DNA of 51,622 nt from Flavisolibacter sp. (GCA_028288675.1 JAQBNG010000180.1:1-51622), one strand, 5' to 3'. Counted from the stretch's first letter, positions 1-10,300 are shown. Made by a program: numbers and translations. Notes: generated from the sequence alone by a model not told the origin.

Positions 1-2
1 GC

Positions 3-3000
3 CTGGCGGAGGTAAGCCTCACCTTTGAAAACACAAGAAACCTGCTGCCCACTGAATTTAATACCGTTACCATCACCCGTAAATATTATAAGAACGGCGA
101 AAGTGAATACCGGTTGAATGATGTGCAGTGCCGATTAAAAGACATTCAGAACTTGTTTATGGACACGGGTATTTCCACCGACAGCTATGCCATTATTGAG
201 CTGGGCATGGTGGATGATCTGATTAAGGATAAAGAAAACAGCCGCCGCCGGATGCTTGAGCAGGCAGCCGGAATTTCCATCTACAAAACAAGAAAGAAAG
301 AAGCAAAGCAAAAGCTGGATGCGACTGACCAGGACCTGGCACGTATTGAAGATTTGCTATTCGAAATTAATAACCAACTTAAGTCGCTGGAAAACCAGGC
401 AAAAAAAGCGCAGAAGTATTTCGAGATAAAAAAAGAATACCGGGAGGTCAGTGTGGACCTGGCAAAGGCTGCACTGGAAGGATTTAACCTTACCTATAAA
501 GACCTGAATGAAAAGCACGAAAGGGAAACAGATAAACGCATCGCCCTTGAAGCAGAAATTGCTACGGAAGAGGCGGTGGTTGAACAGCAAAGGGTAGGCT
601 TTATTGAGCAGGAAAAAGAACTTCACCTTTTGCAGCAGTCGTTTAACGACTTGGTGCAAAACCTTCGCACCAAAGAGAATGAGAAAAATTTGGCTACGCA
701 ACGCCTTCAATATTTAAGAGAAAGAGAAGAATCCCTATCGCAGTTTTTGAGTAAAGCGGAAGGCCAAATGACGGGTATAGAAGAAAGCATTTCCTTCACC
801 CAAAAACAAATTGGCGAACAGGATGACGTGTTGCAAAAGGTAGTAAAGCAGTTAGAAGAATTGCGGACGCAGGTAGATGCAAAACGGATTGTGGTAGATG
901 AAAGAAGAGTAGTGCTTAATAACCTGCGCACATCGCACCAGCAGGTGCAGCGCAGCCAGTTTGATGCAGAGAAAAAAGTAGCCGTAGCCGATACGTCTAT
1001 TCAAAATTTGCAGCGGACCATCTGGCACATGGAAGAAGATAAGGCTAACAGGGAAGACCAGTTGGCGCAACTTTTAAAAGATAAAGAAGGAAAAGCAGGG
1101 CAGCTTCAATCTAAGCAAACAGATTTAGAGGGCTTGCAACAACATCATAACAATACTAAAGAGCAAATACTTCAAACGCAGTCGGTACTGGAAGATCTGC
1201 GGGCAAACCTTGCTGTAGAAAACAGGAAACTGGATGCAAAAAAGAATGAGCACGACCTGTTGAAAAGCCTGATTGATTCTATGGAAGGCTATCCTGACAG
1301 TGTGAAATTTTTGCACAACAATAAAGGATGGAATCATGAGGCGCCCATTTTATCCGACATTATTTATGTGAAAGAAGAGTACCGTGCCGCAGTGGAAAAT
1401 GTGCTGGAGCCTTACTTAAATTATTATGTAGTGGCCAACCTGGGAGAGGGGCTCCAGGCTGTTCATTTATTAGATGAAGCAAAGAAAGGAAAGGCTAACT
1501 TTTTCTTGTTGGATAAAGTTGCCGGCCAGTTTAATGCAGGCAATCAGCCCCAAGGAACTATACCTGCATTAGGTGTAATTGAAGTAGAAGAGCCTTACCG
1601 AAAATTGGCCGAACAATTATTAGGCAATGTATTTATTGCCGATGACGAAGCTGCACTTGAAAATAGTGATGGCGCTGTTATTTTAGAGAAGCATGGCAAA
1701 TATGTTAAAGGTAATTATACCCTTAGTGGTGGAAGTATAGGCTTGTTTGAAGGACGAAAGATCGGCCGTGCGAAAAACCTGGAAAAACTGCTTGGACAGA
1801 TTGTTACGCAACAGGCAATTGTAGATGAACTGTCTGCACAAATTCAGGCTCGTCATAACGAAGTGATCGCCTTTAATGCTGATTTAAAAGAGGCTGCTAT
1901 TCGTCAAACAGAAAAAGAAATTCAAAGCCTGAATAACGAACTGTATGGCCTGCAGAATAAAGTGGAAAACATCCAGCATTCACAAGCTACCTCTCAAAAC
2001 AGGATAGAAGAATTAGGAGAGCAATTAGAGGCTACAACTATTTCAATACAAAATGTGCGGAATGATTTGGCAGGCTTAAATGAGGCGGTAGCGCAGCACA
2101 GTGCCGATTTGCAAAGCGCCGAAGAAAGTTATCGTGCCATTGAAGTGGAGTATAACGAGATCAACACACAATACAATGCCTTAAATCTGCAGGTAACCCG
2201 TGAGCAAAGTAAGATCGCCTCTTTAAAACAGGAGTTGCAGTTTAAAAGCAACCAGCTTACCGACCTGCGTTCACAGGTTGAGATAAATACATCGCAGCTA
2301 AAGCAAACCTCTGAAAATATTATAGAATCGGATGAGGCTTTAAAAAGTATTGAAGAAGGTTTACACGAATTGCTGCGAAGAAGAGCAACTGAAGAGCAGA
2401 CTTTAAACGAAGCTGACCAGGCCTATTACAATTTACGCAACCAGCTAAGTGCTAAAGAAAGTGAATTGCGCCATAAGGTAAAAGAAAAGGAAGGCATTGA
2501 GCATTTATTAACCGCTATTAAGGATAAGCTAACTGATTTAAAGCTGCAACTATCAGGTATGAAAGAACGCCTGAACATAGAGTTTAAAATTGTATTGGAA
2601 GATATTTTAGATGAGCCCCGCACGTCTGAAATGCCAGTAGAAGAATTGCAGGAGAAAGCGGATAGAATGAAGAAGCGGCTGGAGAATTTAGGCGAGGTAA
2701 ATCCAACTGCCATTGAAGCGTTTGACGAAATGAAAAAGCGCTACGATTTTATTGTTGAACAAAAAAATGACCTGGTGGATGCAAAGCAGAGTTTAATGCA
2801 AACTATCGCCGAAGTGGAAACAACTGCCAATCAAAAATTCCTGGAAACTTTTAATAGGGTAAGAGAGAATTTTGTTAAGGTTTTTAAGACTCTTTTCACT
2901 GAAGATGACCAGTGTGATTTGATTTTAGAAAATCCTGATAACCTGGCTGAAACAGGCATTGATATTATGGCCAAGCCTAAGGGCAAAAGACCCAGTTCCA

Positions 3001-3293
3001 TCAGCCAGTTAAGCGGTGGCGAAAGAACACTAACGGCAACGGCGTTGTTATTCGCCATTTACTTAATTAAACCTGCGCCCTTTTGTATTTTGGATGAAGT
3101 AGATGCGCCGCTGGATGATGCTAACGTGGGCAAGTTTACCAATATGATTCGTGAGTTTAGCAACAATTCACAGTTTATTATTGTAACGCATAATAAAACC
3201 ACCATGAGCACGGTAGACGTGATTTATGGCGTTACCATGCAGGAGCCGGGGGTAAGCCGTTTGGTGCCGGTGGATTTTAGAAGTTTAAATTAA
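3..3293 (+). CDS. smc: Chromosome segregation ATPase SMC (5' truncated by window edge)
   Basis: Chromosome condensation and segregation ATPase. The reading frame is open from the window edge, so the N-terminal Walker A head is outside the window; about 1096 residues are visible. In order I see the first coiled coil (Glu/Lys/Gln-rich heptads), a hinge at about residues 430-590 of the visible part (starting near GYPDSVKFL), the return coiled coil, and the C-terminal ABC head with signature LSGGERT near 1003 and Walker B FCILDEVDAPLDD near 1027-1039. This order and the aromatic-free D-loop ALDD-type end are typical of bacterial SMC. No ScpA/ScpB partner lies next to it here. It ends at a repeat-rich spacer, convergent with galM. 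Identification is secure; only the start is unknown. Confidence 0.97.
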   Translation: MAEVSLTFENTRNLLPTEFNTVTITRKYYKNGESEYRLNDVQCRLKDIQNLFMDTGISTDSYAIIELGMVDDLIKDKENSRRRMLEQAAGISIYKTRKKEAKQKLDATDQDLARIEDLLFEINNQLKSLENQAKKAQKYFEIKKEYREVSVDLAKAALEGFNLTYKDLNEKHERETDKRIALEAEIATEEAVVEQQRVGFIEQEKELHLLQQSFNDLVQNLRTKENEKNLATQRLQYLREREESLSQFLSKAEGQMTGIEESISFTQKQIGEQDDVLQKVVKQLEELRTQVDAKRIVVDERRVVLNNLRTSHQQVQRSQFDAEKKVAVADTSIQNLQRTIWHMEEDKANREDQLAQLLKDKEGKAGQLQSKQTDLEGLQQHHNNTKEQILQTQSVLEDLRANLAVENRKLDAKKNEHDLLKSLIDSMEGYPDSVKFLHNNKGWNHEAPILSDIIYVKEEYRAAVENVLEPYLNYYVVANLGEGLQAVHLLDEAKKGKANFFLLDKVAGQFNAGNQPQGTIPALGVIEVEEPYRKLAEQLLGNVFIADDEAALENSDGAVILEKHGKYVKGNYTLSGGSIGLFEGRKIGRAKNLEKLLGQIVTQQAIVDELSAQIQARHNEVIAFNADLKEAAIRQTEKEIQSLNNELYGLQNKVENIQHSQATSQNRIEELGEQLEATTISIQNVRNDLAGLNEAVAQHSADLQSAEESYRAIEVEYNEINTQYNALNLQVTREQSKIASLKQELQFKSNQLTDLRSQVEINTSQLKQTSENIIESDEALKSIEEGLHELLRRRATEEQTLNEADQAYYNLRNQLSAKESELRHKVKEKEGIEHLLTAIKDKLTDLKLQLSGMKERLNIEFKIVLEDILDEPRTSEMPVEELQEKADRMKKRLENLGEVNPTAIEAFDEMKKRYDFIVEQKNDLVDAKQSLMQTIAEVETTANQKFLETFNRVRENFVKVFKTLFTEDDQCDLILENPDNLAETGIDIMAKPKGKRPSSISQLSGGERTLTATALLFAIYLIKPAPFCILDEVDAPLDDANVGKFTNMIREFSNNSQFIIVTHNKTTMSTVDVIYGVTMQEPGVSRLVPVDFRSLN

Positions 3294-3364
3294 GGAAGTG
3301 TACTTCGGTAAGCGTATGATAAATAAAGGGGTAAGTAATTGAAATGATTTTGTACCCGGCGGAT

Positions 3365-3460
3365 GAATATCTATTTAACGTCTGTTGCGTCGCACTCTTG
3401 TACGCTTTGTATTTCTATTGGGCATACTACAATCACTCATTAAACATTCAGTCTAACTGC
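3365..3460. repeat. Dispersed intergenic repeat, copy A
   Basis: Contains the core TTGCGTCGCACTCTTGTACG at 3385-3404. This copy matches the copy at 51491-51590 for roughly 95 bp, including the downstream parts CTTTGTA, TTCTATT and CAATCACTC. It lies between the convergent ends of smc and galM. Confidence 0.75.
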
Positions 3461-3477
3461 TACAACAATAACCTGTA

Positions 3478-3601
3478 CTTGTCATCCCGAGGCACGAGGG
3501 AACTGTGGATTGTGGTTTGATGAATGCTGCCAACCGTTTTACTTTTTACAACTGTCGCCTATCATGCAGTTCAAAGACCCCTCCTGCATCGCAATGACAA
3601 G
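3478..3601. repeat. MITE-like inverted-repeat element
   Basis: A 124-bp element bounded by perfect 8-bp inverted ends (CTTGTCAT at 3478-3485, ATGACAAG at 3594-3601). The inverted similarity continues inward, with about 21 of 27 positions paired (CCCGAGGCACGAGGG against the complement of CCCCTCCTGCATCGC). No coding capacity. The ends resemble the TGTCAT...ATGACA palindromic intergenic elements common in Bacteroidota genomes (recollection, not searched). It directly follows repeat copy A. Confidence 0.65.
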
Positions 3602-3681
3602 GCAACAATTTTACGCTTGTTAGTAGTCTTTCAAGCCGCTTTTCATGCCTCTGATTGCATTGAAATTCGCTGCAGCCGTTG

Positions 3682-4695
3682 CTACAAACCAGAAAACTTA
3701 TAAATTGTTTTAGAAGTAAATATTTCACCTACCTCGAGGATGGTATTTGGAAATGTTGGTTGATTAGGTGAATCCGGAAAATGTTGGGTTTCCAAACAAA
3801 ACGTATTCCTATAAGTAGAAGCATCACCTTTTGTTGCTTCAAAGTTTCCTGAGAAAAGTTGTATGCCTGGTTCTTCTGTAAATACTTCCATTACAATTCC
3901 ACTTTTATCACCAATGGCTTTTGCAGCAAACGATAAAGGTTCTTCTTCCTTATTCAAAACAAAATTGTGGTCGTAGCCGCCGCCAATCTTTATTTGTTCT
4001 TCATCAGTAGTAATGTGTTCCCCTAATCTTTTAGATGTAGTAAAATCAAAGGCGGTTCCTTGTACTTTTTTTAGTTCACCAGTAGGTATTAAGGTCTTGT
4101 CAACGGGAGTAAATGAATCAGCGTTAATCTGCAATTGATGATTCAATATTGTGCCTTCCCCATTTAAATTAAAGTATGCATGATTGGTAATATTGAATGG
4201 AGTCGCGGCATTTGTTCTGGCCGTGTACTCGATAACTAATTCATTCTTTGCCGAGAGGCTGTAGGAGACAGAAACTTTCACCGTGCCGGGGTAACCTTCC
4301 TCACCATCTTCTGAGATATAGGACAGCACCAATGAATTTTGGAACTCATTTTCAACATCCCAAACCTGCCTGTAAAAACCTACAGGCCCACCATGCAAAT
4401 GGTTAGGCGGGTTATTGATGGCTAACGAATAATCTTCTCCGTTTAAAGTAAATTTCCCTTTAGCAATTCTATTTGCATACCTGCCAACAGTAGCGCCATG
4501 ATAAGGAGCAATAGCAGAAGCATAAGCATCCAATGAAGGAAAGGACGGTATAACATTCACATCATTAAAAACAAGGCTGATAATTCTTGCGCCGTAATTA
4601 CTGATTGTAACTTCCAGCCCTTTGTCGTTTTTAAGAACAAGAAGCCTTGTTTGTTTATCATTGATCGTGCGTTCAAAGTTTTTAGGATCTAGCAT
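3682..4695 (-). CDS. galM: Aldose 1-epimerase (mutarotase)
   Basis: Interconverts alpha and beta anomers of galactose/glucose in sugar catabolism. 337 aa, the normal family length. Motifs in order: GRYANRIAKGKF (sugar-binding Arg, about residue 72), NHLHGG (His, about 98), TNHAYFNLNG (catalytic His, about 168), GGYDHNFVL (Asp, about 238) and CLETQHFPDSPN (catalytic Glu, about 305). No signal peptide is visible, so cytoplasmic. A reverse-strand -7 box (TActTTTG, 4718-4725) sits about 22 nt before the ATG, supporting this start. It is monocistronic and convergent with smc across a repeat-filled spacer. Confidence 0.95.
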   Translation of the reverse strand: MLDPKNFERTINDKQTRLLVLKNDKGLEVTISNYGARIISLVFNDVNVIPSFPSLDAYASAIAPYHGATVGRYANRIAKGKFTLNGEDYSLAINNPPNHLHGGPVGFYRQVWDVENEFQNSLVLSYISEDGEEGYPGTVKVSVSYSLSAKNELVIEYTARTNAATPFNITNHAYFNLNGEGTILNHQLQINADSFTPVDKTLIPTGELKKVQGTAFDFTTSKRLGEHITTDEEQIKIGGGYDHNFVLNKEEEPLSFAAKAIGDKSGIVMEVFTEEPGIQLFSGNFEATKGDASTYRNTFCLETQHFPDSPNQPTFPNTILEVGEIFTSKTIYKFSGL

Positions 4696-4717
4696 GGCTT
4701 ATTTTAAATTAACTGCT

Positions 4718-4725
4718 CAAAAGTA
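4718..4725 (-). promoter_or_regulatory. Candidate -7 box of galM
   Basis: CAAAAGTA on the plus strand, i.e. TActTTTG on the minus strand, matches the Bacteroidota -7 consensus TAnnTTTG. There is no good TTTG -33 box at 19 nt. Confidence 0.5.
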
Positions 4726-4873
4726 GGATAGAGGAATGTAATGTTGTCTTCAAACTAAATTTAAGAACCTATGTCTTTGTTACTGTACGTAATGTCATGC
4801 TGAGTCTGTTGATGCATGGCCAAACAGTTGCCGAAACGGCTTATCTCTTAGAGCCTGCCTAAAAGTTCCAGCC

Positions 4874-4881
4874 TACATTTG
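4874..4881 (+). promoter_or_regulatory. Candidate -7 box of the ABC exporter gene
   Basis: TAcaTTTG is an exact -7 consensus match. It overlaps a possible upstream TTG start at 4879, so translation more likely begins at the TTG at 4900. Confidence 0.5.
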
Positions 4882-4899
4882 CAGGTAAATTTTTTAGGA

Positions 4900-6726
4900 T
4901 TGAAGCATTTAAAAGCCTTAAATAAATATTTCTGGAAATACCGGGTACGGTTGAGCATAGGTATATTCTTTATTGTTATTTCCAACTATTTTGGTGTACT
5001 GGCTCCGCAGATAACGGGCTATATCATTGACTTTGTACAGCGAAGCCTGCCGGGTTATATACCAAAAGCAAAGCAGTTGTCTTACGATGTAACTGTGCAG
5101 GGTTTTATTACCTGGATAGAAGGCCTGAATTACAAACCGATTCAAATAGTGCTCCTAAGCGGCGGTCTTATTTTAGCGCTTGCACTGCTCCGTGGCTTCT
5201 TTATGTTTTTAATGCGGCAAACTATTATTGTCATGAGCCGCCATATTGAATACGACCAAAAGAATGAGGTATATGACCATTATCAAAAGCTTGACGCAAC
5301 CTTTTACAAAACCCACAGCACCGGCGATCTAATGAGCCGCATGGCAGAAGATGTTAGCAGGGTGCGTATGTTTACCGGGCCTGCTATCATGTACCTGATT
5401 AACCTTATCACCCTTATTGGTATGAGCGTTTTTTTTATGTTGAAACGGGATGTGGAATTAACAATGTATGTTTTAGCCCCTTTGCCAATTCTGGCCGTTA
5501 CTATTTATTTTGTAAATACCATTATTCACAAAAAAAGCGAAGCGTTACAGGCCGCTTTAGGAAAGCTCACAAGCACTGCGCAGCAATCCTATTCCGGCAT
5601 AAGGGTGATTAAATCATTTGTTCAGGAAGATGCCATGTATAAAGCATTTGAAGCATCCAGTGAAACGTATCGTAAAGGTGCTACCAGTCTTGCCAAAGTA
5701 GAGGCCATGTATTTCCCCTCCATGAACCTGTTGATAGGTTTAAGCACCTTGTTAACCATAATGATTGGAGGCATATATCATCTCAATGGCGCTAAAGCAG
5801 TTGGCATTGATACTATAGTGGAATTTGTGATTTACATTAACATGCTCACCTTCCCGGTAAGCGCTATCGGGTGGACCGCGAGCATGATTCAGCGGGCTTC
5901 CGCATCACAAAAAAGATTGAATGAATTTTTACAAACAGCGCCGGCTATCTCCTCTCCGTCAGTAAAAGAAAACATTGCTTTGTCAGGCGATATCAAACTG
6001 CAAAATGTTTCCTTCACTTACAGCCACACAGGTATAGAAGCGATAAAGAACCTGAGTTTACACATTCGTGCCGGTGACCGCATCGCCATTGTTGGCCGAA
6101 CAGGCAGCGGCAAAACAACTTTGGTACAATTAATACTTAGATTATATGATGTATCATCAGGCAATCTTTTGTTAGATGAAATTCCAATCGATAAAATTGA
6201 TTTAATTAACCTGCGAAGCCATATGAGTTATGTGCCGCAGGACGGATTTTTATTCAGCGATACGGTTGCAGGCAATATTGCCTTTGGCTCTAAATGGATG
6301 GATAAGGAAAAAGTGGTGGAAGCCGCAAAGCTGGCTGTTGTTCATAAAGACATTGAAGCTTTTTCCAAAGGGTATGAAACAGAAATCGGGGAACGTGGCG
6401 TTACCCTCAGCGGCGGTCAAAAGCAACGTATCTCCATTGCAAGAGGCCTATTGAAAGAAGCGCCTATTATGATTTTTGATGATTGCTTAAGCGCTGTTGA
6501 TACCCGTACGGAAAGAGAGATCATCATTAATCTTTCCGGCTTTCTACATAGCAAGACTTCCATCTTTATAACTCACCGCGTTTTTAATTTATTGCAGTTC
6601 GATAAAATCATCGTGCTTGAAGGAGGTGAGTTAAAAGAACAGGGATCGCATGTGGAACTTATGCAAAAGCGTGGGATATATTTTGCCATGTACCAACGCC
6701 AATTGCAGGAACAGGAAACAGGATAA
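4900..6726 (+). CDS. ABC exporter half-transporter (fused TM and ATPase domains)
   Basis: MsbA/YheI-like exporter, 608 aa from the TTG at 4900 (MKHLKALNKYFWKYR). The frame also opens at TTG 4879, but that codon is inside the promoter box. The N-terminal membrane domain (about 1-330) carries six hydrophobic stretches. The ATPase domain has Walker A GRTGSGKT (399-406), Q-loop YVPQDGFLF, signature LSGGQKQR (503-) and Walker B IFDDCLSAVD. The residue after the Walker B Asp (528) is Asp, not the usual catalytic Glu; that substitution is typical of the weak site in heterodimeric exporters such as BmrC/YheI, yet no partner half is adjacent. Substrate cannot be inferred: drugs, lipids or peptides are all possible. 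Confidence 0.93.
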   Translation: MKHLKALNKYFWKYRVRLSIGIFFIVISNYFGVLAPQITGYIIDFVQRSLPGYIPKAKQLSYDVTVQGFITWIEGLNYKPIQIVLLSGGLILALALLRGFFMFLMRQTIIVMSRHIEYDQKNEVYDHYQKLDATFYKTHSTGDLMSRMAEDVSRVRMFTGPAIMYLINLITLIGMSVFFMLKRDVELTMYVLAPLPILAVTIYFVNTIIHKKSEALQAALGKLTSTAQQSYSGIRVIKSFVQEDAMYKAFEASSETYRKGATSLAKVEAMYFPSMNLLIGLSTLLTIMIGGIYHLNGAKAVGIDTIVEFVIYINMLTFPVSAIGWTASMIQRASASQKRLNEFLQTAPAISSPSVKENIALSGDIKLQNVSFTYSHTGIEAIKNLSLHIRAGDRIAIVGRTGSGKTTLVQLILRLYDVSSGNLLLDEIPIDKIDLINLRSHMSYVPQDGFLFSDTVAGNIAFGSKWMDKEKVVEAAKLAVVHKDIEAFSKGYETEIGERGVTLSGGQKQRISIARGLLKEAPIMIFDDCLSAVDTRTEREIIINLSGFLHSKTSIFITHRVFNLLQFDKIIVLEGGELKEQGSHVELMQKRGIYFAMYQRQLQEQETG

Positions 6727-6739
6727 ATAATTTCGCAAA

Positions 6740-6770
6740 TTTGGCTGTTCGGAAAACGTAATTATATTTG
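6740..6770 (+). promoter_or_regulatory. Textbook Bacteroidota promoter of the PUR-domain gene
   Basis: TTTG at 6740-6743, exactly 19 nt of spacer, then TAtaTTTG at 6763-6770: a perfect match to the Bacteroidota -33/-7 consensus. It predicts a leader of about 40 nt. Confidence 0.8.
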
Positions 6771-6816
6771 TAAGCATTAGTACCAAAACATTTTTTAAAC
6801 TGTAAAAATTACAACT

Positions 6817-7248
6817 GTGGAGTACGACAATAACGAAAAGAAAATGGAAAGCATTTACAGCAAGCGGATAAGGGCTGGCAAGCGCAGAACTTATTTCTTT
6901 GATGTAAGGGCCACACGTGGCAACGATTACTACCTAACCATTACTGAAAGCCGCAAGCGATTCAATGATAATGGCTACGACCGTCATAAAATTTTTCTAT
7001 ATAAAGAAGATTTCAACAAATTTATTAAAGCGTTAGTTGAAGCAGTTGATTATGTAAAAACAGACTTGATGCCTGATTTTGATTTTGATGCGTACAATCA
7101 TGATGAAGTAGAAGGGGAAGGCGAAAGCGAAGTGTCGCCTGCTGTTATCCAAAGTGAAGTTTCCGTTGAAGTACCAGTGGCATCTGAAATTGCAGTCCCT
7201 TCAGCAATGAGCACTCCCGCCGCTGCAGAGGAAGTAGATAAATGGTAG
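6817..7248 (+). CDS. PUR-family nucleic-acid-binding protein (DUF3276)
   Basis: 143 aa, matching the small DUF3276/PUR family of Bacteroidota and spirochaetes (BpuR-like), which bind single-stranded DNA or RNA. The core YSKRIRAGKRRTYFFDVRATR plus NDYYLTITESRKRF is the beta-strand nucleic-acid surface, rich in Arg/Lys and aromatics; GFKFIKAL-type helix follows as FNKFIKALVEAVDYV. The C-terminal 40 residues are acidic and low-complexity (Glu/Val/Ala/Pro), probably disordered. The chosen start is GTG 6817; ATG 6844 (MESIYSKR) would also fit. Single-gene unit with a perfect promoter upstream and a strong terminator downstream. The regulatory target is unknown. Confidence 0.88.
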   Translation: MEYDNNEKKMESIYSKRIRAGKRRTYFFDVRATRGNDYYLTITESRKRFNDNGYDRHKIFLYKEDFNKFIKALVEAVDYVKTDLMPDFDFDAYNHDEVEGEGESEVSPAVIQSEVSVEVPVASEIAVPSAMSTPAAAEEVDKW

Positions 7249-7273
7249 AAAATCATATTAAAAATATATTTAG

Positions 7274-7300
7274 CCCTTACACACCAGTAAGGGTTTTTTT
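7274..7300 (+). terminator. Intrinsic terminator after the PUR-domain gene
   Basis: Stem CCCTTAC (7274-7280) / GTAAGGG (7287-7293), 6-nt loop, followed by seven T. Confidence 0.88.
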
Positions 7301-7315
7301 ATATCTGTATCTCGC

Positions 7316-7323
7316 TATATTGC
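7316..7323 (+). promoter_or_regulatory. Variant -7 box of the first Asp-box protein gene
   Basis: TATATTGC, preceded by CTGTATCTCGC. The same arrangement (CTGTATCACGC then TATATTGC) occurs at 11981-11999 before the paralogue, so it is conserved and probably functional although it deviates from TAnnTTTG. Confidence 0.5.
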
Positions 7324-7344
7324 AGATACAAAAACTTACTGGAT

Positions 7345-10300
7345 ATGAGAAGAAATCTACTTATTGGCGTTTCGCTAGTCGTTACTGCCGCTTGCCTTTA
7401 TTTTATTCCCTCACCTAAACCTACACAAAAGGCAGTGCCTAAAGACCAGTTTGTTCAGGGTACAAGCAATAAGCTAAAGAAGAAAGACGGCTACGATCAA
7501 GCTGCTGCAAGAGACCTTTTTGAGTTTGAACGTATCAAGGATCCATCGTTGGGTTATGTGCCTATGGAGCGGATGATGAAAGCAATTGATTATACCGAAA
7601 ATGTAAAGGTGTCAACTCCTTTAAATCGAACTGCTCAAACACTTGGCGTTCTTAACTGGACAGAACGTGGACCTATCTATGATCTCCTTGGACCTTCTAA
7701 TGGAAATTCCCGTGGGCCCGGAACCCCGTATACTTCCGGAAGAACCAAGGCGGTGTTTATTGACACTCTGAACGACCCTACAGGCAATACTGTTTTTTGC
7801 GGTGGTGTCGCCGGCGGACTATGGAAGTGTACTGACTTTTTATCCACCATTCCTAGCTGGCAACCTATTAATGATCGCTTTGACAACATAGCAATTGCTT
7901 CTATCTGTCAGAACCCGGCTGATCCATCTATTTTGTACTTTGCTACCGGAGAAGCCACCAGTAATGCCGATGCGGTTTATGGCGGTGGCGTATGGAAGTC
8001 AATAGATGCAGGTACTACATGGAGCAAGCTGGCAACAAGCACCGGCTTTCTCCGTGCTTTTAGAATAGTTTGCGATGCCGCAGGAAATGTTTATCTGGCT
8101 AACAGGAATACAAATCCTCCAGCATCTTCCTTATCGGGGTTATACCGTTCTAAAGACGGAGGTGCATCATGGCAATCCATCACACCTGCCGTGCGAACAA
8201 GTGGCAATGCCATTCCCACAGATATTGAAATCAGCACTACAGGCCGGCTGCATGTTAGTTTAGGCTATTTGGCCGGCACCGTACAGCATCAATATACAGA
8301 CGATGCAGCAAATGTTACAACAACAGTTGGCTGGAACGCAAGCACAGGTATCCGGGTAAATACTACGGTTGCTGCCAACCGTATGGAAATGGCTATATCA
8401 GGAGATGTTTTATATGCGGTTACTATAAATAGTGCTAATGACGTTGATAGCAGTTATAAATCCGTAAATAACGGCGCTGCCTGGACAAAACAAAACACAG
8501 CGGCCTATACAAATCAAATAACGAATACGCAAGGCTGGTACAACCTTACGTTAGCAGTTAATCCATCCAATACAAATGAATTTTTAGTGGGCGGTTTAGA
8601 TGCATATAAATCAAGTAATAGTGGTTTAACGGTAACAAGACAAACATTTTGGGTAACCAGTGCTCCTTATGTTCACGCCGATCATCAATTTATGCAATGG
8701 TGGAACGTAGGCGAACAAAGCCGGGTAGTTATTGGTTGCGACGGAGGTGTATTTCTTTCCAACAATGGAGGAGCAACTTTTGTAGATAAAAACAGGAATC
8801 TGGGAATAAAGCAATTTTATGATGGTGCTATTCATCCAACTGCAGGCTCACCTTACCTTCTTGCAGGGGCACAGGATAACGGCACGCATTCACTGTCCAA
8901 TCCCGGGCTGAGTTTTTCAACCGAAGTAACGGGTGGAGATGGCTGCTTCGTACATATCAACCAGCAAAATCCGCAGATCCAATTCGGAAGCTATGTTTAT
9001 AATCAATACCGTAGGAGCACTGATGGTGGTGCTACCTGGAGAAGTATTAATTTTTCCGGTTCAAACGGTTTGTTTGTAAACCCATTTGACTATGATGATG
9101 GGCAAAATATTATGTATGCCGCGTGGTCGGGCGCAAACTCTGCTCCTACAAATCAAATTCTCAGGTGGGCGGATGCAAATACAAGTACCGGCGCCTCTAC
9201 ACTTACCTTAAGTGCATTAACAAGAACTTCCAACTCTAATCCCACAACACTTAAGGTGTCGCCTTATATGAAAGACAGAGTGTTTATTGGAAGCAGCCGG
9301 GGGAAAGCCGTTCGTTTAGATAATGCTGCCACTGTTACCGCAGCTACTGTGGATGCTAATGTTACTGATATAACCGGTGCTTCTTTTCCAATTGCTAACC
9401 TTAGTTGTATTAATGTTGGCCAAACAGATGATTTTCTTGTCGCAACGTTCTCAAATTATGGTGTGGGACATGTTTGGTATAGTACTACCGGCGGTGCATC
9501 CTGGACGTTGATCGATGGTACTCCGGGTTCAGGAGGATTGCCCGATATGCCGGTGCGTTGGGCTCTTATCGATCCCCAAAATAACAGCCGTGTATTTTTA
9601 GCAACCGAAGCTGGTGTTTATAGTACCGACCTGGTAAATGGTGCCAACACTGTATGGAACGCTGATGCAAATTTTCCAACAGTGCGTACCGATGCTTTGC
9701 AGTTAAGGCTTAGTGATAATACAGTAGTAGCTGCTACTCATGGCCGCGGCCTTTATACAGCAGTTATACCTTCTATCCCCGAAATCAGGTTCACTGCTCC
9801 TTTCCAGGTTACTACTGAAGCCACTACCGGAACAGTTGATTGCCGTGGTTATAGAGACTACTCCATAAATGTTTCAACAGTGGCTGCTCCAACCGGTGAT
9901 GCTTTGGTAACGTATTCCGTTAAAGCTGGTGGCACAGCAAAGGAAGGAATTGACTTTGATATCACCACTAATGGAAATTTTGTCACGCCTTTAAAGCAGC
10001 ACACATTTAGCAGTGGGGTTGTGACACCTAAAACTTTGACTGTAAGAATATACGATGATGCAGCATTGGAACCTAATGAGAGCTTCACTATCACTTTCGG
10101 TGTAACTGGTGCTACTAACGCTTTTGCAGGATCGTATAACAATTTCGTTTTTACTGTAAAAGATAATGATGTGGCGCCGGTTGCAGTCAGTGTAGGAATT
10201 GGAACTGTGGGTACTGGTGATTTTGGTCCCTATTTTCAGCCGTTCCGAAGCAATTTTGAAAAAGCAAAAAGCCAGTATATCTATCTTGCGTCTGAACTAA

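Noticed and set aside
4792-4819. TGTCATGCTGAGTCTGTTGATGCATGG-like segment before the ABC gene
   Set aside because: Resembles half of a TGTCAT-type repeat, but no inverted partner is found nearby.
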